DNA of 64,000 nt from Azolla caroliniana (taxonomy: Eukaryota > Polypodiophyta). The stretch is from the NCBI GenBank assembly GCA_043228905.1, contig JBHGNT010000004.1, forward strand, positions 21,948,001 through 22,012,000. The letters run 5' to 3'. The translations under genes were made by a program, and so were the position numbers. Below, piece after piece: positions 10,643-21,900 of the stretch. The notes below the pieces were generated by a model. That model did not search any database and was not told the origin of the DNA. It saw nothing but the letters and a program-made list of their open reading frames with translations. Positions within the stretch are counted from its first letter, which is position 1. Every line of letters begins with the position of its first letter.

Positions 10643-13600
10643 ATGGATATTCTAAATATAATCTCATGGAATGTTCAAGGATTAGGAGGTAGTAGGTTTC
10701 GAAGAATGAGAGGGGTTTTTAGACAGGAGTTAAAAAAGCCTTATGTAGGACCAATAGATGTGCTCATTATTCAGGAGCATCATTTAGGGGAACAACGCAT
10801 CTTAAAATATGGGAATCTTCTCCCCGGGAGGTGGCAACAATTCTGGTTGCCGGCTTTTGGACCGAATGATACCCAGGGAGGTTTATGTATTGTGGTTTCA
10901 CAGATTTGGGCTGCACATGTAAGTATGTCTGGATCATTAGCAAATAAAAGAGCACAATATATTGTTTTTCAAATAGGAGCGATTAAGTGGGGTTTGCTTA
11001 ACCTTTATGCACCGAACTCTAAAGCAGCGAGGTCTCGTTTTTTGTCTGAAATTCTATTACAAATACCTCAAATTGACCATTGGGCATTAGTTGGGGATTT
11101 TAATATGTTAGAGGATATGCAAGATAGGCAAGGTGGTAGTTTACACATTATCTCTGGGTCAGAATTTAGGGAGTGAGAAAAACTATGTCTGTCACTACAA
11201 TTGGTTGATCTTTGGTCAGTGCAATCCTTTAATAGAATACTAGAATCTCTATCTTTTTCAAGATCTGATAGGAGATTGGCAGGGGTCAACCTTTCTCGTT
11301 TGGATAGGTTTTATGGGGATGCTTTTATGTGGACTAGAGGTGGAATTAGGAATCTTACCTGGTTGTTCTTTTTCTGATCATTCACCTCTTAAGTTAAAAT
11401 TCTTTTTATCATCGACAAGAAGGGCTAGTAGATTTAGAATCCCTAATTCCGTTTTTCTTAGAGACGATTGTAAACATTTTGTTCGAAGTATTTGGTTTCG
11501 ATATCATTATGATGCGGAATCCGATATCTTGTTTAATGTGGTGCATGTGTTGAAAGAAATTCAAGAATTTTTTCAAAGTAAAGCGAAAGCTTTGTACCTT
11601 GATTATGATTCCAAGATTGGAAGATACAAACGAGCTTTGACAGCGTTACAACATTTGCAACAAAGGTGGCCTAGGTCTGTAGATTTAGCCGCGAGAATTA
11701 TTGATGTTGGGAAAACAATTACTGATATGCAATTGCAGAAGTCAGATTTTTGGTATCATAAATCCTTTGCAAGATGGACTAGACAAGTGGATACAATTTG
11801 TAAAGGGTTTTTTGAACCTCATCGCATTAAATCACATAAGTCTCAACCGACGAGTATGAGACGAGTTGATGGGTCTTTTACATCGAATGTAATAGAGATG
11901 AGGGACATAGCATCCTCTTTTTATAGTCATTTGTTGACAGCAGTTCCAATTTCAAGAAATAATGTGATTAAGAGGGATGTTGTTTGGGCTTCCGTCTCTA
12001 ATCAAGTCTCATTGGAAATGCAAATTTCTTTGCTTGCACCTTTGCAACCTTCGGAGGTTTTGTTAGCAGCAAAGGCTTTAGGTAAGGATGTGTGTCCAGG
12101 TGTTCATGGGATGGGGGTTTCATGGTATATAGAGTATTGGGATATGATTGGTAATGTTTTGACTTCTGCCTACCAACAAATTCTTGACCATGGTTATATG
12201 CCTCAGGAATGGACAGAAGGCCTAATATATTTGATTCCAAAGGGGGATGGCCCTTTGGATGATATTTGAAAATGGAGACCTATAACACTACGTAATGTTG
12301 TGTATAAGATCTTAGCTAAAACAATAGCAAGGAGGGTGCAACCTTTTTTACCTCAGCTAATTCATGATTCCCAAACGGGTTTTGTTCAAGAAAGAAGTAT
12401 TTTTTATAACATTTTTTTGTTTTGGGAAATGGTGGCTATTGCAAAGCAACAACAACAAGATTTGGCTATTTTGTTTTTAGATTTCGAGAAGGCCTATGAC
12501 AGAGTAGATTGGGATTTCATGGAAGGGACATTACAGCGAATGGGCTTTCCAATGCAATGGATTAGGGTTGTCGCAACTTTGTATAGGACCGTTCATAGTT
12601 CTCTTTTGTTTGCAGGTGATGTTGGTTGTAGATTTCCAATTTTGAGATCAGTAAGACAAGAGTGTCCACTAGCTCCCTTTTTGTTTATTTTAGTCTCTAA
12701 AGCTTTTTCTGATTACCTTAGGAGTAGGAATGTACAAACTCGTGGCATAGCCTTACCGATACAAGGATATGCAACCATGACTGTTGATTCAGAATTTGCT
12801 GATGACACCGCTTTATATGTTTCTGCAGAAAAGGAGAATTTGTTGAATCTTCAACAAGCAGTAACAGATTTTTGTGATGCTTCAGGGGCTTTGATTAATT
12901 GGGACAAGTCTATGGGATTTTGGGTCGCGTCTTCCTCTCCTCCACAAGATGTGCCAACTCCAGGTTTTATTTGGGTGCCTCGAGGTAGAGTAGTAAGGTA
13001 TCTGGGTTGTCAAGTAGGGCTAGAGTTGTTAGCAGAAGATATGGTAACACCCCTTTTATTAAGAGTTAGAAATAAATTGTTATATTGGGATACAACTAAT
13101 TTGTCTTTACTTGGAAGGGTAGTTGTGGCAAACTCTGTTTTGCTCGCATCAATGTGGTATATTGCGTCAACGTGGTTATTTTCACGTTCCATTATATTGA
13201 AATTACAACGCTTAGTTCGTAATTTTATTTGGGGTGCTTCGTTGGGATCAAGGGCTATTGCAAAAGTTGCTTGGCCGGTTTTAATCCGGCCAATAAGGGA
13301 AGGTGGACTAGGCTTAATAGATCCTATGCTCCAAAGTAAGGCTCTTCTTATGAAGCATGTTGTGAGAGGATTTATGCTTGGGGATGAGTTGTGGAAAAAG
13401 TTATGGTTGTTAGATATTCGTAACATTAAGCCTACCTTAGGAGGACAGTGGCAAGATAGTTGTAGATGGTTGTTTAATTCTGAATTTCCAATTAAGGCTC
13501 AAAATGTTGGTTCTAGAAGATTTTTTACAGGTATTTTGAGGGCATGGAAGGGCATTAGAGAGGCCCTATTATTTCAACTACCTTCAACAGAAGCCCAATT

Positions 13601-15011
13601 TCTAAGACAACCATTGCTATGGAATCCTTTGTTTACTGATAGCTTTGGTTGTGTTTTAGGTATTAGGCCACATTTATCGTGGGGGAAAATGGACTCAGGA
13701 CCAACTACAAGTGTGGCTGATTGGGAACGTTTTCAATTTCTCTCAAATGACGACAAAAAACAATTCTTCTCTTCATTACGTGGGGGATGTTTGATGTCCA
13801 TTCAGATTCACCAGGCTTTTCAGAATTGCCAAAGGCAAATTACCTTACATAATAATTATCCATGGTACGGTCTTTTCTCACCTTTGGGCATTTTAATAGG
13901 TGCCAGGGCTTACATTGATGAGGGTGCAATAAGATTTTATGATGTTGGAGATGTTGGTCTTTTATATTTAGTGGAAGAAGAAGCTGAAGTTATGCAACTA
14001 GCCTCCCAAAAACCCATTAGGGTAATTGCTAGGTTAGAGAAGAAGATTTTCCTGGATCCTAACCCTTTTTTGGCAGACCACGCACGACAACTGTGGGCAT
14101 TTCAAAGTAAGCCGATGGAACACCTTAATTGGGATCCGGTTGATTACGCATGGCGGTTAAATCAACAAGAAAGTAGAACTCTCCCTTTTTTTCAGTATTC
14201 TGTGGCCTACGGGAGACACTTCTTGTTGCAACTCCATTCTATAAGTCCTGCTGCACAAAAGTATTGGGAGTCAGGTGCAATATCGCTTCAATATTTGGCA
14301 GCTTACTGGAAAAGTCTATGGACCTTACCATGTTTGCGGAGAGCCATTTCTTTTAAGTGGTTATTACTTCATTATGCTTTACTTGTAGGTTATCATCTAA
14401 AAGGACAGGTTCATGATCGTCGTTGTGTGTGTTGCCAATTACAGGAGGAGACTTTGAAACATTTGTTTTGGACTTGTGTTGCAGCTCAACAATATTGGGG
14501 AAGAATACTTAGGTTGTTTTCTTGTAAATATAGAGGAGCGATTTTTACATGGGGAGCTGCTTTTTGGGGGTCTTTGGATGTCCAAGTATCAATGTACGAG
14601 GGGGAGCAATGTGTGGAAGCATTGCGTGTGTCGGAGAATAGAATCGAAGCAGTTCTTCCGAATAGTCCAGGTGGTAAATATTTTAAACAGTCTTTTGTTT
14701 GGAATATTGTCTCGATTAATGCTTTATGGGTGTGGTGGAAGTGTAGGTGCAGCAAGAAATATGAAGGTATCGAGTACAATGTGGTGGATATGATAAAGAT
14801 GTTATGGGACAACTTAGTACATACAATTAAGGGAGAGTACGATAATATAAAAGGACCAACAGAAAAGATGCATAAGAAAAGAAGAAAAATTCGTCAGACA
14901 TGGAGGCCAATACCTCTATGGTTGGATGGGACACATGAAAACTGTTGGAATTATGTGCCACCACGATGGTTGTCTCCTCCGCCTAATCCTTTCTTATTTC
15001 AGAGCACATAA
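10643..15011 (+). pseudogene. LINE A ORF2: endonuclease and reverse transcriptase
   Basis: The ATG at 10,643 opens an AP-endonuclease with 'IISWNVQGLGG', 'LIIQEHHL' and 'LVGDFNM'; 'SDHSPL' follows near 11,380. The reverse transcriptase shows 'LDFEKAYDRVDWDFM', 'QTGFVQERS' and the catalytic 'FADDTALY' near 12,795-12,820. A zinc-binding CVCCQLQEETLKHLFWTC lies near 14,425-14,480. Lesions are TGA at 11,174-11,176, a frame change near 11,300-11,350 and TGA at 12,267-12,269. The usual 'RQGCPLAP' box has Glu for Gly (RQECPLAP). No RNase H domain follows. In the family this protein nicks the target and copies the RNA in place; this copy cannot. Confidence 0.88.
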
Positions 15012-15540
15012 CAACATAACTTGTTGACAAACATAATAATTCTGTTGTTTTGGGAGGAAGAAGTATTCCTATGGTGTGATAGGGAGATATTTATAGATTT
15101 CTATTCAAAGAATTGTACTGTTTTATACTTTTCGGCAGGTTTTCTTACTTACCTAATGGACTATGAAGCAGTGTCGTTGGACATGATAAGTGATGTTGTT
15201 GGTGGAAATCAAGGACATGGCAAGCCAAAATTTGGTGCCGATTAGCGAGATGGCGAGATGGTTGTTGTGGACGTAAGAAGCAAATTCTTTTTGAAGCAAC
15301 ATTCTTTTGAGGGATAAGGAGGAGTGAAGATGGTGTGGGGTTTGAAGCATATTATCATGAGTTGGTGAGGAAGTTTTTTACACTAATATGTCTGTTGTCT
15401 ATATGTCAGGATGCTTTATGGAATCTACAAATGGACAGATGGTTGATGTTGAAAATGAAGCAGATTTTCAATAAAGATGGTGTTGGAGGGGGAAGCAGTT
15501 TTTTATGAGTGCCTGAGGAGAGTATTCATTGGCATTAGGT
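15012..15540 (+). other. LINE A 3' region, anonymous part
   Basis: Between the ORF2 stop and the tandem repeats. I see no domain. It contains no A-tail, so it does not look like a LINE end. Confidence 0.5.
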
Positions 15541-15544
15541 TGAA

Positions 15545-16580
15545 TCTGAGTAGGTTGAAGATGGGGAATAGAAGAGTGGTTTGGCTTTGCTCGGGGAAGT
15601 CATCCTTATGGGATTTTTATTTTTATTTATTTATTTAATTTTTTATTTGTGCTTGTCACAAAGATGGATGATGTTACAGGATGTTGAAGCAGTTCTAGGG
15701 AGTGACAGGGAGGCTAGATTATGTTTCAATTCTTTTCGAATTTGGGGAGTGCTTTGCTCAGTTGTTTGGGAAGGATGATTGGAGTCATATAGTCAAAAGG
15801 TAGTGTACTAGGATGTATACATTACGTGGCAAGTCTTATGATTGTTGAGTATGAACAGGTTGAATGGGGAAAATAGAAGACTGTCTTAAGATGCAACTAC
15901 CGTGTGTACGTTGAAAGTGGAAAATAGAAGACTGGTTTGGCTTTGCTTGGGGAAGCCATCCTTCTGGGAAAATCTTCTTGCTTGTGACAAAGATGGATGA
16001 TGTAAAAGGATGTTTGAAGCAATCCTAGGGAGTGACAGAGAGGCTACATTATGTTTCAAGTACTTTTCAAATTTGGGGAATGCTTTTCTCATTTTTCTGG
16101 GGAGGATGAGTGGAGACAAACTATCAAAAGGTATTGTATTAAGATGTATACATTAGATAGTAGGTTTTATGTATTGCTACTTATGAGCAAGTTGAATGTG
16201 GAAGATAGAAGACTGCATAAAGATGCAACAACTTTGTGTACGTTGAAAGTGGAATTAGAAGATTGGTTTGGCTTTGCTTGGGGAAGCCATCCTTATGGGG
16301 ATATTTTTTTATTTTTTTTTTTTTTTTTGCTTCTGTTCCTACTTTATGTACATTGAAAATGGAAAATTACAAGAGTGGATTGGCTTTGCTTGGGGAAGCC
16401 ATCCTTAGGAGAAAATCTTTTTACTATGGGGCAGAGTTGGATGATGTTTAAGGATGTTGAAGCAGTTCTAGGGAGTGACAAGGAGGATAGATTATGTTTT
16501 ATTTTCTTTTCAAATTTGGGGAATGGTTTTTTCTTTCTCTGGGGAGGATGAGTGGAGACAATTGGTAGCATGTTTTAGGT
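15545..16580 (+). repeat. degenerate tandem repeats in the LINE A 3' region
   Basis: A core (ggtttggctttgcttggggaagccatcctt and neighbours) recurs at about 15,575, 15,930, 16,262 and 16,375. It is followed in most units by 'gatggatgatgt...ggatgttgaagcagttctagggagtgacag...' and 'caaatttggggaatgc'. Spacings are about 355, 330 and 113. The core can be read as protein (WFGFAWGSHPYG) but stops follow, so coding is unproven. Confidence 0.75.
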
Positions 16581-16649
16581 GTAGCTAACTATGTGCAGGT
16601 TGAAGAAGGATGGTGTTTCACAATGCAACTTCTTTGTGTGGGGGCCATT

Positions 16650-17255
16650 ACTTATCGGCTCATTTAGTCTGCCAGGATTAAACATGTCTGATGGGACAGA
16701 CTCCCATTATTTTCATTCTGGTGCATGTGGTTACCATTGCATGTGGGACTCTAGGCTTTTTAGTTATGGCGAATGGGAGGATCTATGCTTCTTGTTGTCC
16801 AATGCAAGATGGTGGATTGAGGAGCACAAATTTCATGGTTTTCGTTATGATGGTGTAACATCAATGATGTACACTCATCATGGACTACAGGTTTCCTTTA
16901 TTGGGAATAACAATGAATGTTTTGGAATGGCTACAGATATAGATGCTTTGAATTACCTCATGTTGGCAAATGAAATGATCTATGCTTTATAGCCAAATGC
17001 CATTACTGTTGGAAAAGATGTAAGTTGAATGTCTACCTTTAGTCTCCCTGTTGGAGATGGAGGTGTTGGTTTCGACTATAGGATGCATAAGGCAGTTGCA
17101 GACAAGTGGATTGAATTGCTAAGAAAAAAGACATGCTGAGAAAATGTGTTGTTTATGCTCAAAGCCATGATCAGGCTTTAGTTGGAGACAAGACAATTGC
17201 ATTTAGCCTGATGGACAAGGATATGTATGGCTTTATGGCCCTTGATGGACACAAC
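16650..17255 (+). pseudogene. retrocopy fragment of a starch branching enzyme (1,4-alpha-glucan branching enzyme)
   Basis: The translation shows a run of branching-enzyme landmarks in order: '[11 protein letters not shown]', '[13 protein letters not shown]', '[12 protein letters not shown]', '[15 protein letters not shown]', '[10 protein letters not shown]', '[14 protein letters not shown]' and '[12 protein letters not shown]'. These belong to the catalytic (alpha/beta) barrel, and '[10 protein letters not shown]' carries the nucleophile Asp region. There are no introns across about 600 bases. A stop follows 'MIYAL' near 16,992, and frame breaks near 17,030 and 17,140 show decay. The functional enzyme makes alpha-1,6 branches in plastid starch. 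This piece sits inside LINE A and is not a gene. Confidence 0.85.
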
Positions 17256-17345
17256 ACCAACAATTGATATTAGAGGACAACACAGTTGATTTTATTGGTC
17301 ATGCGTGAACCTTATACCGAGATGATGCATATCTGGAGTCTTTTA
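17255..17345 (+). pseudogene. Rab GDP-dissociation inhibitor fragment 1
   Basis: It reads 'LEDNTVDFIGHA', a stop, then 'TLYRDDAYLES', which matches the part of plant Rab GDI about 190-215 residues from its start. Rab GDI extracts GDP-bound Rab GTPases from membranes. The fragment follows the branching-enzyme piece directly. Confidence 0.7.
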
Positions 17346-17527
17346 CTAAATAAAATCAACACAGTTTATATCTGGAGGCTATTATAACCAGCATTAAGCT
17401 TGTGGATTATGAAAGTGCTAACAAATTAGTATAGTTTTAGGGAAAACAAATGTGGATGTTACAGAGAAAGTTGTTCTGCCCCTGAAAACTTCCTTTGCAA
17501 ATATATGATGGCTTCTTTTGAATTCCA

Positions 17528-17685
17528 GGAAGAGTTTTCAGACAAGTAGAGCTTGGAGAGTCCATAAGATATGCTTTAGGTGATGTTGTTGAAAGTTGGT
17601 TAAATGAACTTTTCTATTTGAATGCTGCAAATCACATTCCCAAACTTGAGGGCAGCTTGCCTCATCCAAGTGGTTATCCGTAATA
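17528..17685 (+). pseudogene. fragment resembling NAT10/Kre33-type RNA cytidine acetyltransferase
   Basis: The reading RVFRQVELGESIRYALGD and then VVESWLNELFYLNAAN matches, from memory, the helicase-acetyltransferase linker region of plant NAT10 homologues ('ESIRYASGD.vEsWLN'). After 'PHPSGYP' the similarity stops at a TAA, and GDI sequence resumes about 60 bases later. The functional enzyme makes N4-acetylcytidine in rRNA and tRNA. This is a short, intron-less orphan piece. Confidence 0.6.
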
Positions 17686-17734
17686 TAAAGATTGTTTACA
17701 AATGTCACAGTGAAATGTGGCTAATGTTCTGAGT

Positions 17735-18235
17735 CATTAGCTCGTTTTCGAGGAGGCTCTCTGTATATATACCCTTTGTATGAGCTTGGTGAATTAGCAC
17801 AAGGTTTTGCACGACTGAGTGTAGTTTATGGTTGGACATATATGCTTGCAAAACCAGAGTGTAAGGTAGAATTTGATGACGAAGGAAAGGTTTGTGGTGT
17901 CACATCGGATGGAGAGACGGCAAGGACAAAGAAGGTTGTAGGTGATCCATCATATCTTCCAAACAAGGTGAAAAAGCTAGGCAGGAAATCTGACATGAAT
18001 TAGTCTTTTGGGACCCGTGGATGAAATTTTCTTCGATACCTAGGATACATTTGTACCAATCAATGAACCTTCATTGGATCAATGCTATATATCCAATAGC
18101 TAGGATGCAACCACCTATTTTGAGACCGCTGTGGAAGATGTTTTGGCAATGTATACAGTTATCACTGGAAAGGTTTTGGATTTGTCTGTGGATGTAAGTG
18201 CAGCTACTGCAGCTGATGAGTATTTCTTTTTGCCA
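17735..18235 (+). pseudogene. Rab GDP-dissociation inhibitor fragments 2 and 3
   Basis: 17,735-17,985 reads '[20 protein letters not shown]', then '[18 protein letters not shown]' and '[15 protein letters not shown]', the GDI middle. After an internal gap and stops, about 18,000-18,235 gives 'LGPVDEIFF', 'VPINEPSLDQCY' and 'VEDVLAMYTVITGKVLDLSV', the GDI C-terminal part. No introns separate the parts. The order is correct within this block, but NAT10-like sequence precedes it and the GDI N-terminal parts come after it. Confidence 0.85.
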
Positions 18236-18339
18236 TCTCTCTTTATGGGAGACATACAGTTCATTACAGAGCCAAATTGCAATATATTTTTTCTACATAT
18301 GTTAAGACCAGCCAGATTTTCTGGTGTCTTGCATAGGGT

Positions 18340-18808
18340 TTGCCAAGGACAATGATCATGATTAGGAATGATTATTATGGTGGAGAGTCAACATCTCTCA
18401 ATCTTACACAGTTGTGGTCCACAGTGACAAGCCTCCTATGTTTAAAGTCGTTGATGGGAACTATGTTTTTAATAAATGGAAGATTCACAAGGTTCCTACT
18501 ACAAATGTAGTAGCATTGAAGTCTCCCCTCATGGGTCTATTTGAGTTTGACTTGGGAGATGCAAGTTATTTAAGATATATGGGATTGCAAGTAGCTTGGA
18601 ATGTGTCTACAGAATAACTTTCAGATTAGTTGATGGGAACTATGTTTTTAATAAATGGAAGATTCACAAGGTTCCTACTACAAATGTAGTAGCATTGAAG
18701 TCTCCCCTCATGGGTCTATTTGAGTTTGACTTGGGAGATGCAAGTTATTTAAGATATATGGGATTGCAAGTAGCTTGGAATGTGTCTACAGAATAACTTT
18801 CAGATTAG
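18340..18808 (+). pseudogene. Rab GDI N-terminal fragments, misplaced and partly duplicated
   Basis: About 18,365-18,415 reads 'RNDYYGGESTSLNLTQLW', the GDI N-terminal nucleotide-fold signature. 18,450-18,545 reads 'VDGNYVFNKWKIHKVP' and 'ALKSPLMGLFE', about residues 100-135 of GDI. The latter block is repeated nearly perfectly at 18,629-18,795 with a period of 179 bases. In a normal GDI these parts precede those at 17,255-18,235, so the order is permuted. Confidence 0.8.
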
Positions 18809-18944
18809 TTGACTAGTTTTCTCTACTTTGGAGTACATAGATTGCTTTCCTCAAACCATCATCTTATAAAGATGAGTTGGGAAAAATATTTTGTATGTTG
18901 TTGTTATGACTTTTCTAAAAACTAATGGAAGGATATGTTCTTTT

Positions 18945-18966
18945 GAAAAAAAATAAAAAAATAAAA
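18945..18966 (+). other. A-rich 3' tail of LINE A
   Basis: gaaaaaaaataaaaaaataaa-type sequence immediately before the target duplication. This is the expected 3' end of an L1-type insertion. Confidence 0.85.
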
Positions 18967-18983
18967 AAATGCACCCACATTGG
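18967..18983. repeat. 3' target-site duplication of LINE A
   Basis: Identical to 1,481-1,497. Confidence 0.9.
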
Positions 18984-21900
18984 TTGTTAATTAAGTTCTA
19001 CATATGGAGCTATAAGTGAATTGGTTTATCTTCCCAGTTTATCATTTGTTTTAATCAACTATATTGCATCGATGAGTAAATGCAACACCATATGAAACCA
19101 CCTCAATACTTTTCATGTATTTCCCGTTTTGTTCCAAACAAAAACACGTGTATACACATAAAAATGTGGCTTGAATGCTCAAGGAGCATGATGGTGAAAC
19201 CACAAACGCATGACATGATGCATGATAGCCCCAATAAAACTTGTAACCACTAGTTGGACAAAAAGTTTGAGCATTACCCCTATGATGCAATCATGGAAAA
19301 CAAACAAACATGTTAGCACATAAACATTGTTGGTCTTACAACCATGCAAAATTATTCTCAATTGAAAACGCAATTTAATTTTCCATTGTAATCCTCTTTT
19401 GCTATATGCTATTGTTTCTATAATGTCGTCTAACTCAACGTTTGCATTTTTTGGATTTGTGTCCTTTTTAACATTCTATCAACACCTTCCACGTCTTAAA
19501 TTGTTTTATTTGTGTGCATGAACTCATGATGTATTTCATGGTTCCTTGTGTTTGGCTAACTCATATGCTATTTTCCTAATTGGATGTTGTAATGATATAT
19601 AGTTGATGAATCCCATTGTCATCTCTTAACATCATTAATTGAAGTATTTTAGTCTCTCTTTCATTTATCACTATAAAATGTGAACCAACGTTGAAGGTAG
19701 TGATGCTTCTCACACTTCTTTATATCCTTTAGTAGTTTAATGTGAATAATATGTGCGCTAACAATCTCTCTTCCACTCCGATAGATGAAAATGTCATTAC
19801 CTTTCCATTGCATTAATGTGAATCTAACCTACACAATTTTCTTATTCTTTGCAATGTCTATGAGCCACGTTAAATATTGCCTTTTATTTTAAAGAACATG
19901 CTTGGAGCATACACGAATTAACATGATTCCTTTAGGGGTTTTAGCAAAGAATTAGCATTCATGTTCAATGTGACTATTATATATATGCACCCCCCCACAC
20001 ACAACCATGTACAATTAAATAACATTTACTCAACTTGTTTATAAACATTGTGAAACTTATAATAAGCACAACCTTTATTGCATTGGAAAGCCTACATTAA
20101 AAATCAAACAACAAAGTGGTTTGTTGACGCATACCATTCAAAAGAGCACAATGAAAACTCCACATTGTCTAATGTAATGAAGTGAAAGAAAATGGGAAAT
20201 TGTGTCACTATAAAACATTGGAACACTGCAAAACACATGTTTATCCTTCTATGCTGACTATAGTAATGTGAAATGAGCAAAATTTCAAGTGAGAGCATCG
20301 ACAATTGAACAACTTGCATGCATTAAGATTCTATGATTTATGCAAGTCCGGAGATTCAAGGTGAGAAACATGCAAACAGAGTAAATATTTGGCTAAATAT
20401 TAGCAAAATAAATATGCCATATAGAGGGAGGATGCGGAAAAGAATGAAAGGTGCATGGATGCAATGTCGAACAATTAGGTAGCATGTGTTATACCACAAA
20501 CTTTTCTGCAACCTTCATCACTATTAGCCGCCGCCTCCCTCCCCCCCCCCTCCCCCAACCCCACCATGGGATCTCTAGATGAACGGTTGTGCAAATTACC
20601 AATCATCAACACATTGCAAATTCACTCATGCAAGGGAAGTGAATGCATTGAACTTTATTGAGCATGCTAATAAGATGCATAGACATGTCTGTGAGAATCA
20701 GTCATTTGAATTTACATGTGCCTTTTATGTTAATGAAGTGGAATTAATTTGGTATTATCGAAATCAAACATCTAACAAATTTAGTGCAACATGTGAAACA
20801 TGTATAAGAACTATATAAAGGCCCTCCCCTACATGATAATCTTTATTGACATGAAAGTTTTCAAAGGTTTCATCATATCGAAATCATGTGGATTGAATTG
20901 TAATGCTTTCACGTGTGTCCTCATGCATCGAGTTGATCCTTACATGTATATTGAAATTTCAACAATTCAAAAGCTTAGAGATATGTTAAATATGGGAGGT
21001 AAAATGAATAGTTCTTGTGGAATCCAGCATAAAATACTACATGTATAACTTGATGTGATTATAGATCTTACTTTCTAATGTCTTATTCAACTATCTTTTT
21101 TATCAAATACTCAAATCCTAGGTGTACTCTTTTGATGTTGCATGAGAATGTGGTCCCTAACTATTTTCACGTTTGGTACCTTAAGTTGATTTGATTGTTC
21201 GTGTAAAAACTGAACTATTACGTCACTTCTTGTCATGATATAATTTATATAATATCGTTATTAGCCTCTTACATAATATGTTTGGTTTAATCATGACTAC
21301 ATATTTTTATATATTGTTTACATAAGCTAAGTTTTGCTGATAAAATGAACAACTTATGTGATTCTTTACTTTCTTGCACAATATGAAAGGAAAACTTTAA
21401 CTTGCTCTTGTTATGATCCTTTCTTCCTTGGGCTAGCCGCTATATGATATTTTACCACCTCAAAATACCTACATTATTTACACTATTGGTATGATACTTA
21501 TAGTCCAACAAATCCATAAATAAATGAGAAAAAAAGTAGACTCCATCAACTTCTATACACATGATCAACCTTATTGGTTCGCATCACCACGTCAATTTTT
21601 TTCTTTGATCCATTCAATGACCCATGTTTCTTCATAGTTGTGGAGACAAAAAATGAAGGATTTATTATTCGGTTCATATTTAGAACCCCTCGCTTATAAG
21701 ACTACTAGTGTTTTTGAAATGGTGCTACCATCTATCTCACCGGCTCTACCCCCTTGGCCTGCAAATCATTGATATTGCTTTCAGTGATATCAATGTTTAG
21801 TTGTGTCAGAAACTTGCTAGTTGTGTTTTGATGCTTGTTGAAAAATAATAGGTTGTTGTTATGTGGACAACAATTGCCCCCCCTTTTTTATCTAAGGTGT

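Larger units (their letters stand above)
1498..18966 (+). mobile_element. LINE A: plant L1-type non-LTR retrotransposon with host-gene cargo, interrupted by an LTR element
   Basis: The element is bounded by a perfect 17-bp duplication and ends in an A-rich tail (about 18,945-18,966). Order: a short 5' leader; ORF1 (DUF4283-like domain plus zinc knuckle); ORF2 (AP-endonuclease, reverse transcriptase, CCHC-type zinc region); then about 3.9 kb of 3' region holding tandem repeats and pieces of host genes. Without the LTR element at 2,891-10,555 and one copy of its 4-bp target the LINE is about 9.8 kb, long for a plant L1 because of the cargo. ORF1 and ORF2 both carry in-frame stops and ORF2 one frameshift, so the copy is dead. 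No second A-tail or second duplication is seen between ORF2 and 18,945, which argues that the cargo travelled with the LINE. Confidence 0.85.

Noticed and set aside
16591-18796. Functional starch branching enzyme or Rab GDI genes
   Set aside because: The pieces are short, intron-less, interrupted by stops, in wrong order, and inside a LINE.
20579-20818. A small gene of 79 codons
   Set aside because: No known motif, no splice sites or promoter context, and sequence composition like the flanks.
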